64,000 nucleotides of DNA from Pseudogulbenkiania sp. MAI-1 (GTDB lineage: Bacteria > Pseudomonadota > Gammaproteobacteria > Burkholderiales > Chromobacteriaceae): positions 3,187,001 to 3,251,000 of the forward strand of contig NZ_AZUR01000001.1 of NCBI RefSeq assembly GCF_000527175.1, written 5' to 3'. The notes beneath the pieces were generated by a model. That model worked only from the letters and a program-made list of their open reading frames with translations, made no database searches and was not told the DNA's origin. Shown one piece after another: positions 10,547-23,700 of this stretch; the first letter of the stretch is position 1; each line of letters begins with the position of its first letter. Made by a program: the position numbers and the translations under genes.

Positions 10547-10775
10547 CTTCGATTTTTCCACCCCGTTCCGCCGTGGCCGGTGGATTGTGAGACGGCAAAT
10601 GTTCGTGCCACCATGGGCTCACACAAGGGCCGGAGCACAGCCGGCCGACTAGAAACCGACGGGTAGCCGGCCGCATCCCGGCAAGGCCTACCACTTCGGC
10701 ACGGCATTAAGCGGGGCCACGTCAGACCACCCTTCTGACACCCGGTTCACGTTCTGAGAAATAGAGAGGCATTCG
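10547..10775 (+). promoter_or_regulatory. Long GC-rich leader of the aot-like operon
   Basis: No gene is visible in this stretch. It has strong inverted repeats: GGCCGG and CCGGCC around a seven-base loop (near 10629-10647), and GGTAG and CTACC arms near 10662-10693. The mRNA leader should therefore be well folded. I do not recognise a known riboswitch in it. The first gene has an AGAGAGG Shine-Dalgarno. Confidence 0.35.
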
Positions 10776-11540
10776 ATGAAAAAGGTTTTGATGGCAGTGG
10801 CGCTGGCCGCCCCGCTGTTTGCGTCCGCTGCCCAGGCAGAGACCATCCGCTTTGGCGTTGACCTGAATTACCCCCCGTTCTCCAAGCAGGGGCCGGATGG
10901 CAAGCCGCAGGGCTTCGACATCGACATGGCCCATGCGCTGTGCGCAGCGATGAAGGTCACCTGTGAAATCGTTCCGCAGGACTGGGACGGCCTGATCCCG
11001 GCGCTCAACACCAACAAGTTCGACGCCATCCTGTCGTCGATGCAGATCACCGATGAGCGCAAGAAGGCCGTCGACTTCACCAACAAGTACTACAACATCC
11101 CGAGCCGCATCATCGCCAAGGCCGGCACCACCGTCGACCAGAACAGCTTCAAGGGCAAGAAGATCGGCGCGCTGCGTGCCTCGACCCAGGAAAAGTTCGC
11201 CAAGGACTACTGGGGCAAGGCCGGTGCCAAGATCGTGGCCTATACCAAGTCTCCCGAGTCCTTCCTCGACCTGACCAGCGGCCGGCTCGACGCCGTGTTC
11301 GTCGACGGAGCCGTGGGCGACCAGGAATTCCTGAAGACCCCGCGCGGCAAGGGCTACGCCTTCGTCGGCCCGGAATATGCCGATACCAAGTATTTCGGTC
11401 TTGGCGCCGGTATTGCCGTGAAGAAGGGCAACAAGGCTCTGCGCGAGCGCCTGAACAACGCCATCGAGCAAATCCGCAAGGACGGTTCCTACAAGAAGGT
11501 GCAGGACAAGTACTTCACCTTCGACGTGTACGGCCACTGA
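10776..11540 (+). CDS. Basic amino acid ABC transporter periplasmic binding protein, copy 1 (AotJ/ArtJ/HisJ-like)
   Basis: Captures a basic amino acid (arginine, ornithine, lysine or histidine) in the periplasm. It is 254 residues with a signal peptide ending SAAQA, then ETIRFGVDLNYPPFSKQGPDGK. Family landmarks include DIDMAHALCAAMKVTCEIV, with the Cys pair typical of the HisJ/ArgT group, AILSSMQITDERKKAVDFT, RASTQEKFAKDY and VFVDGAVGDQEF. It is the first gene of binding protein - binding protein - permease - permease - ATPase - regulator, the order of Pseudomonas aotJ-Q-M-P-argR but with a second binding protein. Arginine/ornithine is the likeliest ligand because of the regulator. Confidence 0.92.
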   Translation: MKKVLMAVALAAPLFASAAQAETIRFGVDLNYPPFSKQGPDGKPQGFDIDMAHALCAAMKVTCEIVPQDWDGLIPALNTNKFDAILSSMQITDERKKAVDFTNKYYNIPSRIIAKAGTTVDQNSFKGKKIGALRASTQEKFAKDYWGKAGAKIVAYTKSPESFLDLTSGRLDAVFVDGAVGDQEFLKTPRGKGYAFVGPEYADTKYFGLGAGIAVKKGNKALRERLNNAIEQIRKDGSYKKVQDKYFTFDVYGH

Positions 11541-11557
11541 GCTTCGACCAACCCCGG

Positions 11558-11588
11558 ATGGCCCGCGCCCACACACGGTGCGGGCCAT
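11558..11588 (+). terminator. Intercistronic hairpin between the two binding-protein genes
   Basis: ATGGCCCGC and GCGGGCCAT arms form a nine-base-pair stem with no good T tract. It is more likely an mRNA-stabilising or partly attenuating structure than a full terminator; such hairpins often raise binding-protein mRNA over that of downstream genes. Confidence 0.5.
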
Positions 11589-11621
11589 ATTCGCGCTCTA
11601 CCCCATTTTGCTGGAGACTGC

Positions 11622-12386
11622 ATGAAACAGCCCTTGCTGACGCTGGGTGCGCTGCTGTGCGCGCTGACGGCCGCTAGCCACGCCGAAACGCTGCGTTTCG
11701 CCACCGATGCCAGCTACCCGCCGTTTTCCCAACAAGGTCCCGACGGCAAGATGGCCGGCTTCGATCCGGACATCGCCCGAGCCCTATGCGCGGCCATGAA
11801 AGTGAGCTGCGAGGTGGTGCCGCAAGACTTCGACGGCATCATCCCGGCGCTCAACGCCAAGAAGTTCGACGTCATCATCGCCTCGATGAACATCACCGAC
11901 GAGCGCAAGAAAGCGGTCAACTTCTCCGACAAGTACTACAACATGCCGAGCCGCCTGGTCGCCAGGAGCGGCACCGCGATCAACGACGCCTGGTTCAAGG
12001 GCAAGAAGATCGGCGTGCTGCGCTCCTCCATTCAGGAAAAATACGCCCGCGACCGCTGGGTCAAGCTGGGCGCCAAGCTGGTGCCGTACGGCAAGGCGCC
12101 GGAATCCTTCCTCGACCTGAAGGCCGGGCGCCTGGACGCCAGCTTCGTCGATGCCGCCGTGGGCGACACCGACTTCCTGAAGACGCCGAACGGCAAGGGC
12201 TTCGCCTTTGCCGGCCCGGCCTACAGTGACGCCAAATACTTCGGCGAAGGGGCCGGTATCGCGGTGCGCAAGGCCGACACGGCGCTGCTCGAGCGCATCA
12301 ACAAGGCACTCAAGCAGATTCGTGCCGACGGCAGCTACGACAAGATCCAGAAGAAGTACTTCTCCTTCGACATCTACGGCAACTGA
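11622..12386 (+). CDS. Basic amino acid ABC transporter periplasmic binding protein, copy 2
   Basis: A second HisJ/ArgT-family binding protein, also 254 residues and clearly similar to copy 1 along its whole length (for example YPPFSQQGPDGKMAGFDPDIARALCAAMKVSCEVV), so the pair arose by tandem duplication. The signal peptide ends ASHA. The residues lining the pocket are mostly conserved, with small changes (MNITDERKKAVNFS, RSSIQEKYARDR). The two copies may widen the ligand range of one shared permease, as HisJ and LAO do in Salmonella; that is inference. The gene is followed closely by the first permease. Confidence 0.92.
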   Translation: MKQPLLTLGALLCALTAASHAETLRFATDASYPPFSQQGPDGKMAGFDPDIARALCAAMKVSCEVVPQDFDGIIPALNAKKFDVIIASMNITDERKKAVNFSDKYYNMPSRLVARSGTAINDAWFKGKKIGVLRSSIQEKYARDRWVKLGAKLVPYGKAPESFLDLKAGRLDASFVDAAVGDTDFLKTPNGKGFAFAGPAYSDAKYFGEGAGIAVRKADTALLERINKALKQIRADGSYDKIQKKYFSFDIYGN

Positions 12387-12416
12387 TAGGGATGGCCGCG
12401 CCGGCGTGCGACGCCG

Positions 12417-13130
12417 GTGCGGCGCTCCATGGAGAGCAGCATGTTTTTGCAGGGTTATCTTCCCAGCATTCTGGAAGGCGCGGCGCTGACGCTGGAAGTC
12501 GCCGCCGCCTCGCTGGTGGTGTCGGTCGTGCTCGGCCTGATCGGCGCCATGTTCAAGATGGCGCATTCCCGCGCCCTGGTGTGGTTGGCCGAACTCTACT
12601 CCACCGTGGTACGCGGCGTGCCCGACCTGGTCTGGATGTTCCTGCTGTTTTTCGGCGGACAGATGCTGATCAACGATGCCGCCGAGCGCTTCGGCCTGCC
12701 GGCCCCGGAAATCAACCCGATGATCGCCGGCGTGCTGACCATCGGCTTCATCTTCGGTGCCTACATGACCGAAACCTTCCGCGGCGCCATCATGTCCGTG
12801 CCCAAGGGCCAGATGGAGGCCGGCCTCGCCTACGGCATGTCGCCGCTGCGGGTGTTCTTCCGCATCACCGCGCCGCAGATGGTGCGCTTCGCCCTGCCGA
12901 GCTTCTCCAACAACTGGCTGGTGCTGGTCAAATCCACTGCGCTGGTCTCGGTGATCGGCCTGAACGACATGATGTACAAGGCGGACACCGCCAAATCCAT
13001 CACCCAGGAACCCTTCACCGTTTATATGGTGGTGGCGGCGATCTACCTCGCCATCACCACGGTTTCGATTGTGGCCCTGAACGCGCTGAACAAACGCTAT
13101 TCGACGGGCGTGAGGGAGAGTGAGCTGTGA
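12417..13130 (+). CDS. Basic amino acid ABC transporter permease (AotQ/ArtQ/HisQ-like)
   Basis: Inner-membrane permease, 237 residues with about five hydrophobic spans. It opens with GYLPSILEGAALTLEVAAASL, the usual start of the HisMQ family. The EAA loop (MEAGLAYGMSPLRVFFRITAPQ) lies near residues 130-155. Its stop codon overlaps the start of the next permease by four bases, so translation of the pair is coupled. The alternative start 24 bases upstream used by the overlapping frame is not supported; this ATG is preceded by a GGAGAGCAGC stretch. Confidence 0.92.
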   Translation: MRRSMESSMFLQGYLPSILEGAALTLEVAAASLVVSVVLGLIGAMFKMAHSRALVWLAELYSTVVRGVPDLVWMFLLFFGGQMLINDAAERFGLPAPEINPMIAGVLTIGFIFGAYMTETFRGAIMSVPKGQMEAGLAYGMSPLRVFFRITAPQMVRFALPSFSNNWLVLVKSTALVSVIGLNDMMYKADTAKSITQEPFTVYMVVAAIYLAITTVSIVALNALNKRYSTGVRESEL

Positions 13131-13858
13131 TTGACGCCAACCTGATCATCGACAATTTCCCATCCTTCCTGGGCGGCGGCAACGGCGAACCGGTGCTGTC
13201 CACCGGTGACGGCCTGATCCTGACGCTGGAGTTGCTGTTCTTCTCGCTGCTCGGCGGCTTGCTGCTGTCGATTCCGCTGGGGCTGATGCGGGTTTCCAAG
13301 AATCGCCTGGTGGCCGGCACGGTCTGGCTCTACACCTACGTGTTCCGCGGCACGCCGATGCTGGTCCAGCTGTTCATCATCTATTACGGCCTGTCGCAGT
13401 TCGAAGCGGTGCGCGAGAGCTGGACCTGGGAATACCTGCAGGAAGCCTATTTCTGCGCGCTGCTGGCCTTCACGCTGAACACCGCGGCCTATACCACCGA
13501 GATCATCGCCGGCCAGATCCGCAACACGCACTGGGGCGAGATCGAAGCCGCCAAGGCCATGGGGATGAGCAAGTGGCTGATGATGCGCCGCATCGTCATC
13601 CCCGCCGCGCTGCGCCGCGCCCTGCCGGCCTACAGCAACGAAGTGGTGATGATGCTGCAAGGCACCTCGATCGCCGGCCTGGTCACGCTGGCCGACGTCA
13701 CCGGCGTCGCCCGCCGCATCTACAGCGACACTTACATGCCGTTCGAACCGTTCCTGACGGCGGGCCTGATCTACCTCGCCTTCACCTTCCTGTTCGTCTG
13801 GCTGTTCAAGCTGGCCGAGAAACGCTGGCTGGCCTATCTGGCACCGCGCAAGCACTGA
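13127..13858 (+). CDS. Basic amino acid ABC transporter permease (AotM/ArtM/HisM-like)
   Basis: Partner permease, 243 residues, starting GTG within the GTGA overlap with the preceding gene. The family signature GDGLILTLELLFFSLLGG and the EAA loop (EIEAAKAMGMSKWLMMRRIVIP) near 143-165 are clear, as is the conserved VFRGTPMLVQLFIIYYG segment. It should form the channel with the preceding permease and dock the downstream ATPase. A 135-base gap follows, containing a small hairpin. Confidence 0.92.
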   Translation: MIDANLIIDNFPSFLGGGNGEPVLSTGDGLILTLELLFFSLLGGLLLSIPLGLMRVSKNRLVAGTVWLYTYVFRGTPMLVQLFIIYYGLSQFEAVRESWTWEYLQEAYFCALLAFTLNTAAYTTEIIAGQIRNTHWGEIEAAKAMGMSKWLMMRRIVIPAALRRALPAYSNEVVMMLQGTSIAGLVTLADVTGVARRIYSDTYMPFEPFLTAGLIYLAFTFLFVWLFKLAEKRWLAYLAPRKH

Positions 13859-13898
13859 GGCGGGAGCAAGGCAACAAAGAAATCCAACTACGGCATAA

Positions 13899-13915
13899 GG
13901 CGTGCGGCGCACGCC
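13899..13915 (+). promoter_or_regulatory. Small hairpin in the permease-ATPase gap
   Basis: GGCGTGC and GCACGCC form a seven-base-pair stem with a GGC loop inside the 135-base gap before the ATPase gene. There is no T run, so it is probably an mRNA structure rather than a terminator. Confidence 0.35.
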
Positions 13916-13993
13916 CACGTACCGCGACCGGCCGCCCCCACGGTGGCCCGGTTCGCCACCCACCACGCATTCAAGACAGGGATTTGCTGAGCG

Positions 13994-14809
13994 ATGAAAC
14001 CGATCGAACACCCCAACGCCACCACCGCCGGCCTCGACAGCCAAGTCAAGCTGCACGTTGCCGACATCCACAAAAGCTACGGCAGCCACGAAGTGCTCAA
14101 AGGCGTGTCGCTGACCGCCCACGCCGGCGACGTGATCAGCATCATCGGCTCGTCCGGCTCGGGCAAGAGCACCTTCCTGCGCTGCATCAACCTGCTGGAA
14201 CAGCCCAACAGCGGCAAGATCTTCGCCGCCGGTGAAGAACTCCAGTTGGTTCCGGACCACCGCCACGGCGCCCTCAAGGCCGGCGACGCCAAACAACTGG
14301 CGCGACTGCGCACCAAGCTCGCCATGGTGTTCCAGCACTTCAATCTGTGGGCCCACATGACCGTGCTGGAAAACATCATCGAAGCCCCGGTGCACGTGCT
14401 CGGCGTCCCCAAGGACGAAGCCGTGGCCCGCGCTCGCAAGTATCTGGAAAAAGTCGGCCTGAAGAACGTCGAAGACAAGTACCCGTCGCACATGTCCGGC
14501 GGCCAGCAGCAGCGCGTCGCCATCGCCCGGGCGCTGGCGATGGAACCGGAAGTGATGCTGTTCGACGAACCGACCTCGGCGCTCGACCCGGAGCTGGTCG
14601 GCGAAGTGCTGCGCGTGATGCAGGACTTGGCGCGCGAAGGCCGCACCATGGTGGTGGTGACGCACGAAATGGGCTTCGCCCGCGAAGTCTCCAACCACGT
14701 CATCTTCCTGCACCAGGGCCGGATCGAAGAACAAGGCAACCCGAAGGAAGTGCTGGTCAAGCCGAAGAGCGAGCGGCTGGCACAATTCCTCTCGGGCAGC
14801 CTGAAATAA
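13994..14809 (+). CDS. Basic amino acid ABC transporter ATP-binding protein (AotP/ArtP/HisP-like)
   Basis: ATPase of the importer, 271 residues. Walker A GSSGSGKSTFLRC is near residue 53, the Q-loop in MVFQHFNLWAHMT, signature MSGGQQQRVAIARAL, Walker B VMLFDEPTSALDPEL and switch His in VVTHEMGFAREV. The insertion after the first strands (EELQLVPDHRHGALKAGDAKQL) is typical of HisP. An N-terminal extension of about 20 residues precedes the ABC core; an internal start cannot be excluded because the Shine-Dalgarno is weak. A strong terminator lies 27 bases downstream. Confidence 0.93.
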   Translation: MKPIEHPNATTAGLDSQVKLHVADIHKSYGSHEVLKGVSLTAHAGDVISIIGSSGSGKSTFLRCINLLEQPNSGKIFAAGEELQLVPDHRHGALKAGDAKQLARLRTKLAMVFQHFNLWAHMTVLENIIEAPVHVLGVPKDEAVARARKYLEKVGLKNVEDKYPSHMSGGQQQRVAIARALAMEPEVMLFDEPTSALDPELVGEVLRVMQDLAREGRTMVVVTHEMGFAREVSNHVIFLHQGRIEEQGNPKEVLVKPKSERLAQFLSGSLK

Positions 14810-14836
14810 TCATACAATTACGGCATTAAAACAGAC

Positions 14837-14870
14837 ACTCTGCCAAGTCCCGGACTTGGCAGAGTCTTTT
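14837..14870 (+). terminator. Terminator between the ATPase gene and the ArgR-like regulator
   Basis: A perfect 13-base-pair stem (ACTCTGCCAAGTC with its complement) and three-base loop, followed by CTTTT. It should cut read-through into the regulator, so the regulator is transcribed at a lower level or from its own promoter. Confidence 0.8.
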
Positions 14871-14898
14871 CCCCGGCAGTTTTGTTTTTCGGTCACCT

Positions 14899-15888
14899 AT
14901 GGCTATGCAGACGCAAGTCGCCAAACCGCTCCGCTACGGCATCCTGCTGTTGCCCCATGCCGCCATGGCCGATCTGGCCCTGATCACCGAGGTGCTGTCC
15001 CGCGCCAATCAACTGGCGGAAAAGAAGCTCTACGAGTTTCTACTGCTCTCGCCCAGCGGCGACGCCATGCCCCTGACCAACGGCATCAAAACACCGGTCG
15101 ATCTGCCGCTCAGCTACGCGCCGAAACTCGACGGACTGTTCGTGCTCGCCGACGAAATCGCCGGCGACGTCGATGTCGACGAACTGGGCAAGACGATCCA
15201 CGCCCAAGCCATCGACAAGCTGCAACTGATCGGCATCGGCTGCGGCAGCTACTGGCTGGCCCGCGCGGGCCTGCTGAACAGCTACCGCAGCACCATCCAC
15301 TGGCAGGAAATCAACCGCTTCACCGAAGAATTCCCGGAAGTCATCGTCTCATCCAATCTGTACGAAATCGACCGCAACCGGATGAGCTGCGCCGGCGGCG
15401 CCTCGACGCTGGACTTCATGATGGTGCTGGTGGGACAACAACAAGGACACGACTTCGCCGCCCAGCTCTCCGAGCTGTTCAGCATGGAGCGCATCCGCCC
15501 CGGCAACGAACGGCAGCGCATCCCGCTGGCCACCCGCATCGGCGCGAGCCAGCCCAAGCTGACCGAAGCCGTCAGCCTGATGGAAGCGAACATCGAAGAA
15601 CCGCTGACCACCGACGACATCGCCTACTATGTCGGCATCTCACGGCGGCAACTGGAGCGTCTGTTCAAACAACACCTGTCGGCGGTGCCCTCGAAATACT
15701 ATCTCGAGCTGCGCCTGAAACGTGCCCGGCAGCTGCTGCAGCAGACCTCCAAGTCCATCGTCCAGATCGGGCTCGCCTGCGGCTTCTCCAGCGGCCCGCA
15801 CTTCTCCAGCAGCTACCGCAACCACTTCGGCATCACCCCGCGCGAGGAACGCTCGTCGCGCAATACCGGCAAAACCGCTAGCGAGTAG
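14899..15888 (+). CDS. argR: AraC/GlxA-family transcriptional regulator, ArgR-like
   Basis: Cytoplasmic regulator of 329 residues. An N-terminal DJ-1/GATase1-like domain (about 12-190, with ADLALITEVLSRANQL and IGCGSYWLARAGLL) is followed by an AraC double helix-turn-helix (about 225-320, with EPLTTDDIAYYVGISRRQLERLFK and SIVQIGLACGFSSGPHFSSSYRNHFGITPRE). In P. aeruginosa a protein of this architecture, encoded at the end of the aot operon, mediates arginine control of uptake and catabolism genes including gdhB. The same neighbours here make that role likely, though the symbol is by inference. The start is at the first of two close ATGs. Its last 11 bases overlap the convergent kinase gene. 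Confidence 0.85.
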   Translation: MAMQTQVAKPLRYGILLLPHAAMADLALITEVLSRANQLAEKKLYEFLLLSPSGDAMPLTNGIKTPVDLPLSYAPKLDGLFVLADEIAGDVDVDELGKTIHAQAIDKLQLIGIGCGSYWLARAGLLNSYRSTIHWQEINRFTEEFPEVIVSSNLYEIDRNRMSCAGGASTLDFMMVLVGQQQGHDFAAQLSELFSMERIRPGNERQRIPLATRIGASQPKLTEAVSLMEANIEEPLTTDDIAYYVGISRRQLERLFKQHLSAVPSKYYLELRLKRARQLLQQTSKSIVQIGLACGFSSGPHFSSSYRNHFGITPREERSSRNTGKTASE

Positions 15889-18127
15889 CGCTCACTGGCA
15901 CCGCCGACGGCACCGCCTCCGACAACGCCAAAGGCGGTGCATAAGGCAGTCGGAGGCGGAAACACGCCCCGCTACCCGGAATGTTTTCCGCTTCGATCGA
16001 ACCGCCATACTGCTCGACGATGGTCTGGCAGATCGACAAGCCCAGACCCATGCCGCCCTCCCGGGTCGAATAGAAGGGATGGAACAACACCGCCTGCACA
16101 TCCGGAGATATCCCCCGGCCGCTGTCGCGCACCTCCAGGATGGCCTGGGACAGCGCCACATGGCTGTGGATCACCAGCTGACGGCAGCCCTCCCTCTCCC
16201 CCTTCATCGCCTCGATCGCGTTGGACAGCAGGTTCATCAATACCTGTTCGATCTGGATGCTGTCCGCCATCACCGTCACCGGATTCGACGACAGCATCTG
16301 CACCACCTGGACACCGTTGCTGCGCAGGTCGTACTCGGCCAGGAACAAGCTATTGCCCACCAGCAGATTCAGGTCGACCTGGCGGACGTCCATGCTGCGC
16401 TTGCTGACGAAGGCGCGCAGACGCTTGATGATCTCACCGGAACGCTCGGCCTGGCGGATGGCTGCCTTCAGGGCGTCAGTCACCTGGGCCGGCGCCTCCT
16501 CGACATCCTCCAGCATGGCCAGCGACGCGGCGCAGTAGTTGCTGATGGCCGCCAGCGGCTGATTCAATTCATGGGCAATGCCCGAGGCCATCTCCCCCAT
16601 GGTGTGCAGACGCGCGACATGGGACAGTTTCTCGAGGTGGTCCCGCACCCGGCTCTCGCTGGCCTCCAGCACCGCCTGGGCCCGGCGCCGGATCGGCCCC
16701 ATGTCGCGGATCGCGCACACGGCGCCATTCATCTCACCGGTACGGGAAAACAGCGGGGCCACGGAACCCTCGACCAAGCGCGTCTCCCCGTAGAAGGTCG
16801 ACAGCAGCACTTCATCCGGAAATTCCACCACCTGCTGATACAGAAAGCTCTGGCCGATCGGATCGACCCGGGAGACGTCGGCCAGACCCAGCTGCAGCCG
16901 CAACACCTCCTTGTAATCGCGCCCCAGAATCTGTTCCGGCTGGAGCCCCAACAGCTCCTGGGCCATCGGATTGATCCACTCCACCCGGCGATCATGGCTC
17001 AACGTGATCACACCGTCGCGGATAGCGTTAAGGGCGACCTCTACCCGCTCGCGCTGGCTGAACAGCGCCTCGTCGGCGGATGAACGCGCACGGTGCAGGT
17101 GCAGACGCTGCTGGTACACCTGCCACAACGCCAGCAGCAGCAAGGTCACCAGCAACTCCTGGAAAACCAGCACACTCAAGCGCAGTTCAGCCCAGGTCAC
17201 GTCGCGCGACAGTCTCAACACAAAGGGCTGCGCCTCGCTCGGCAGGTCCATCTTGGATTCGAAGCGCTGGAACAAGGGCCATTGCGAAGCCTTGGCCGGC
17301 TTGAAGGAGCGCTCGTAGAGCAGCAGCGAACCGTGCACTCCCGGCAGCTCTCTCTGATACAAGGCGATGTTCAGGGACTGGGACTCGAGTCGCAGCGGGG
17401 CCAGCAACTGCTCAAAGTGCACCTGCACGGCAACAATACCCTCGACCAAGGGAGAGTCGGGCCGCAGAGGTATCACGCCAGGGCCGCCGTTGCGGTACAC
17501 CCCTTTCATCAACAGGTAGACCCTCTCCCCCTCTTTCAGCTCGAAGGGCATCGAGACCACGATCTCCCCCGTCGCAATGGCCTGCTTGAGTTCCCGGGTG
17601 AGTCTTGGCTCATGCAGGATGTCATAGCCATAGAGCCGACGCGACACCAAGGTCGCCGGCTCCACCAGAGAGATCGGGTAATAGATATCGCGTGACGGTG
17701 CCGGCACCCAGGAACGTCGCCGGTTCATATCGAAATCCGTGATATGGACAGCTTCGCCGGCCTGTTGTGTCAACTGCTCCTGGTAATGATCCCGCTCCGG
17801 CTTCTCCACCTTCTGCAAGAAAAGTACCGTGTACAGCTTGGGATAATTACCGAGGATCTCACGGGAAAAGGCGCTCAGGGCCGGGATGTCCAACTGGTCT
17901 CGCGACGCCACCATGGCGTGCACCGCTTGCAGTACGGCCTCGTTCTGGTCCAGCTTGCGCGCAATCTGCACGTAAGCCGCCCGCCCGTCTTTTTCAAACC
18001 CCTCTTCCAAGCGGCTGCGCTCCATCTGGAGCCAGAGCAAGGCCGTCAAGAAACACAAAAGGCACCACCCCAGGATGGGCAAGGCGGATTTCTTGATCTT
18101 GGAGGTAAGGGCTAGCAACGATTTCAA
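15878..18127 (-). CDS. Membrane sensor histidine kinase with CHASE-like and PAS domains
   Basis: Orphan two-component sensor, 749 residues. A membrane span at about 17-34 is followed by a periplasmic CHASE-like region (about 40-290), a second span near 315-335, a PAS domain (about 350-470, VALNAIRDGVITLSHDRRVEW), then the kinase core. The phospho-acceptor motif is GIAHELNQPLAAI near residue 517 (FixL/DctB type), and the ATPase has NLLSNAIEAM, DSGRGI and GGMGLGLSIC. No response regulator is adjacent. The start is uncertain: the annotated TTG has no obvious Shine-Dalgarno. The gene converges with argR and overlaps its end. Confidence 0.85.
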   Translation of the reverse strand: MKSLLALTSKIKKSALPILGWCLLCFLTALLWLQMERSRLEEGFEKDGRAAYVQIARKLDQNEAVLQAVHAMVASRDQLDIPALSAFSREILGNYPKLYTVLFLQKVEKPERDHYQEQLTQQAGEAVHITDFDMNRRRSWVPAPSRDIYYPISLVEPATLVSRRLYGYDILHEPRLTRELKQAIATGEIVVSMPFELKEGERVYLLMKGVYRNGGPGVIPLRPDSPLVEGIVAVQVHFEQLLAPLRLESQSLNIALYQRELPGVHGSLLLYERSFKPAKASQWPLFQRFESKMDLPSEAQPFVLRLSRDVTWAELRLSVLVFQELLVTLLLLALWQVYQQRLHLHRARSSADEALFSQRERVEVALNAIRDGVITLSHDRRVEWINPMAQELLGLQPEQILGRDYKEVLRLQLGLADVSRVDPIGQSFLYQQVVEFPDEVLLSTFYGETRLVEGSVAPLFSRTGEMNGAVCAIRDMGPIRRRAQAVLEASESRVRDHLEKLSHVARLHTMGEMASGIAHELNQPLAAISNYCAASLAMLEDVEEAPAQVTDALKAAIRQAERSGEIIKRLRAFVSKRSMDVRQVDLNLLVGNSLFLAEYDLRSNGVQVVQMLSSNPVTVMADSIQIEQVLMNLLSNAIEAMKGEREGCRQLVIHSHVALSQAILEVRDSGRGISPDVQAVLFHPFYSTREGGMGLGLSICQTIVEQYGGSIEAENIPGSGACFRLRLPYAPPLALSEAVPSAVPVSATR

Positions 18128-18287
18128 ACGCGACTATTCCATTCAAGCTGACAGATTGGCGAGAGCGGCACGGCCGGCATGAGGTAAAACAGGCATGAGA
18201 ATCGGCCGGCGTGTGCAGTTGGAAAGATGTGACTGTACAACTAAAAACACTGTAAGTGCCATCATTGGCAGCAAATACCCTGAATGC

Positions 18288-18318
18288 AAAAAGCCCAGCT
18301 CGGTTGAGCTGGGCTTTC
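18288..18318 (-). terminator. rrn operon terminator
   Basis: On the minus strand AAAGCCCAGCTC pairs with GAGCTGGGCTTT around an AACC loop, followed by T-rich sequence, about ten bases beyond the end of 5S rRNA. Confidence 0.88.
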
Positions 18319-18327
18319 TTGAGGGGA

Positions 18328-18442
18328 GTCTGGCGGTGTCCTACTTTCACACGGCAAGGCCGCACTATCATCGGCGCTAAGGCGTTTCACGGTCCTGTTC
18401 GGGATGGGAAGGAGTGGGACCACCTCGCTAAGGCCGCCAGAC
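18328..18442 (-). rRNA. rrf: 5S ribosomal RNA
   Basis: About 115 bases. The ends pair (GTCTGGCGG and CCGCCAGAC), and the conserved internal segments CGAACAGG and GTGAAACGCCTTAGCGCCGAT are present. It is last in the 16S-Ile-Ala-23S-5S operon. The exact termini are estimated from the closing stem. Confidence 0.96.
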
Positions 18443-18557
18443 ATAAACTGTCAACAAACTGGAAGAAGCCTGGAAGCCTGTCGGCTTCCATTTCGAATTC
18501 GGGTAATCGATCGTACGTCGCACACTTCACCGCGTGGCCCAAGCCACTCAAATGATA

Positions 18558-21447
<2,890 letters not shown>

Positions 21448-21652
21448 CTATCATTTCAGTGACCTGGACCAACCTTGCGGCGGGTTCAAGCACGTCCACG
21501 ACAGTGAATGTTTGTGCGACATGTCACACCGCCCCTTTTGTGATGGCGACATGACATCGATACAATCAAATTACCCAAAGTCAGCAAGTCACTCGAGGCA
21601 GAATTAACTTCCTCTCGCTTCTCGCCGTCTTTCTAATTCGGCTTCTTCAGTT

Positions 21653-21663
21653 TGTTAAAGATC
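21653..21663 (-). promoter_or_regulatory. boxA-like antitermination site in the 16S-23S spacer
   Basis: Minus strand GATCTTTAACA resembles boxA and lies upstream of 23S, the usual place for a second NusB/NusE binding site of an rrn transcript. Confidence 0.6.
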
Positions 21664-21739
21664 GGGCGTTTTACAACGCAAACAGAAACTCACTGACTGA
21701 TTTTTTTCTTCAGCCAATGCGCTTGTGTTTGCATCGTGA

Positions 21740-21815
21740 TGGTGGAGGATGACGGGATCGAACCGACGACCCCCTGCTTGCAAAGCAGGTGCTCTCCCAA
21801 CTGAGCTAATCCCCC
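21740..21815 (-). tRNA. tRNA-Ala (anticodon TGC)
   Basis: 76 bases including encoded CCA. GGGGGAT pairs with ATCCTCC (including one G-U pair); D-loop AGCTCAGTTGGGAGAGC; anticodon loop TTTGCAA; T-arm GGTTCGATCC. Located in the rrn spacer after tRNA-Ile. Confidence 0.97.
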
Positions 21816-21826
21816 AACAGGTCAAA

Positions 21827-21903
21827 TGGTGGGTCTGGTTGGACTCGAACCAACGACCCCCGCCTTATCAAGACGGTGCTCTAACCAGCTGAGCTACAAA
21901 CCC
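21827..21903 (-). tRNA. tRNA-Ile (anticodon GAT)
   Basis: 77 bases with encoded CCA. The acceptor GGGTTTG pairs with CAGACCC through one G-U pair; anticodon loop TTGATAA; T-loop GGTTCGAGTCC. It lies 11 bases from tRNA-Ala, the standard spacer pair of proteobacterial rrn operons. Confidence 0.97.
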
Positions 21904-21992
21904 AGTTGACTTCATCAACCCGTTCTCACAGGTTGACTATGCCCTTAACGCGAATAACCGATAGGCTGTGAGTACTCGACTCGGCCCTTCTC

Positions 21993-23533
<1,541 letters not shown>

Positions 23534-23644
23534 TCTCATAGCAATATTTCTGGCACGCAAGATCAAAGAAATATCAGGTATTTCCTGTCTTGCAGTGCAA
23601 GTGTTCGGCTTCGCCGAGCACTCACACCTATCGGTTATTCGGTC

Positions 23645-23656
23645 TGTTAAAGAGCG
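23645..23656 (-). promoter_or_regulatory. boxA antitermination site of the rrn leader
   Basis: Minus strand CGCTCTTTAACA differs from the Escherichia coli boxA only at its first base and lies between the promoter and 16S. Confidence 0.8.
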
Positions 23657-23700
23657 GTGCTGCGTCGCTGTTTCGTTTGCGTCGTCAGCTGAGGAGGCGA

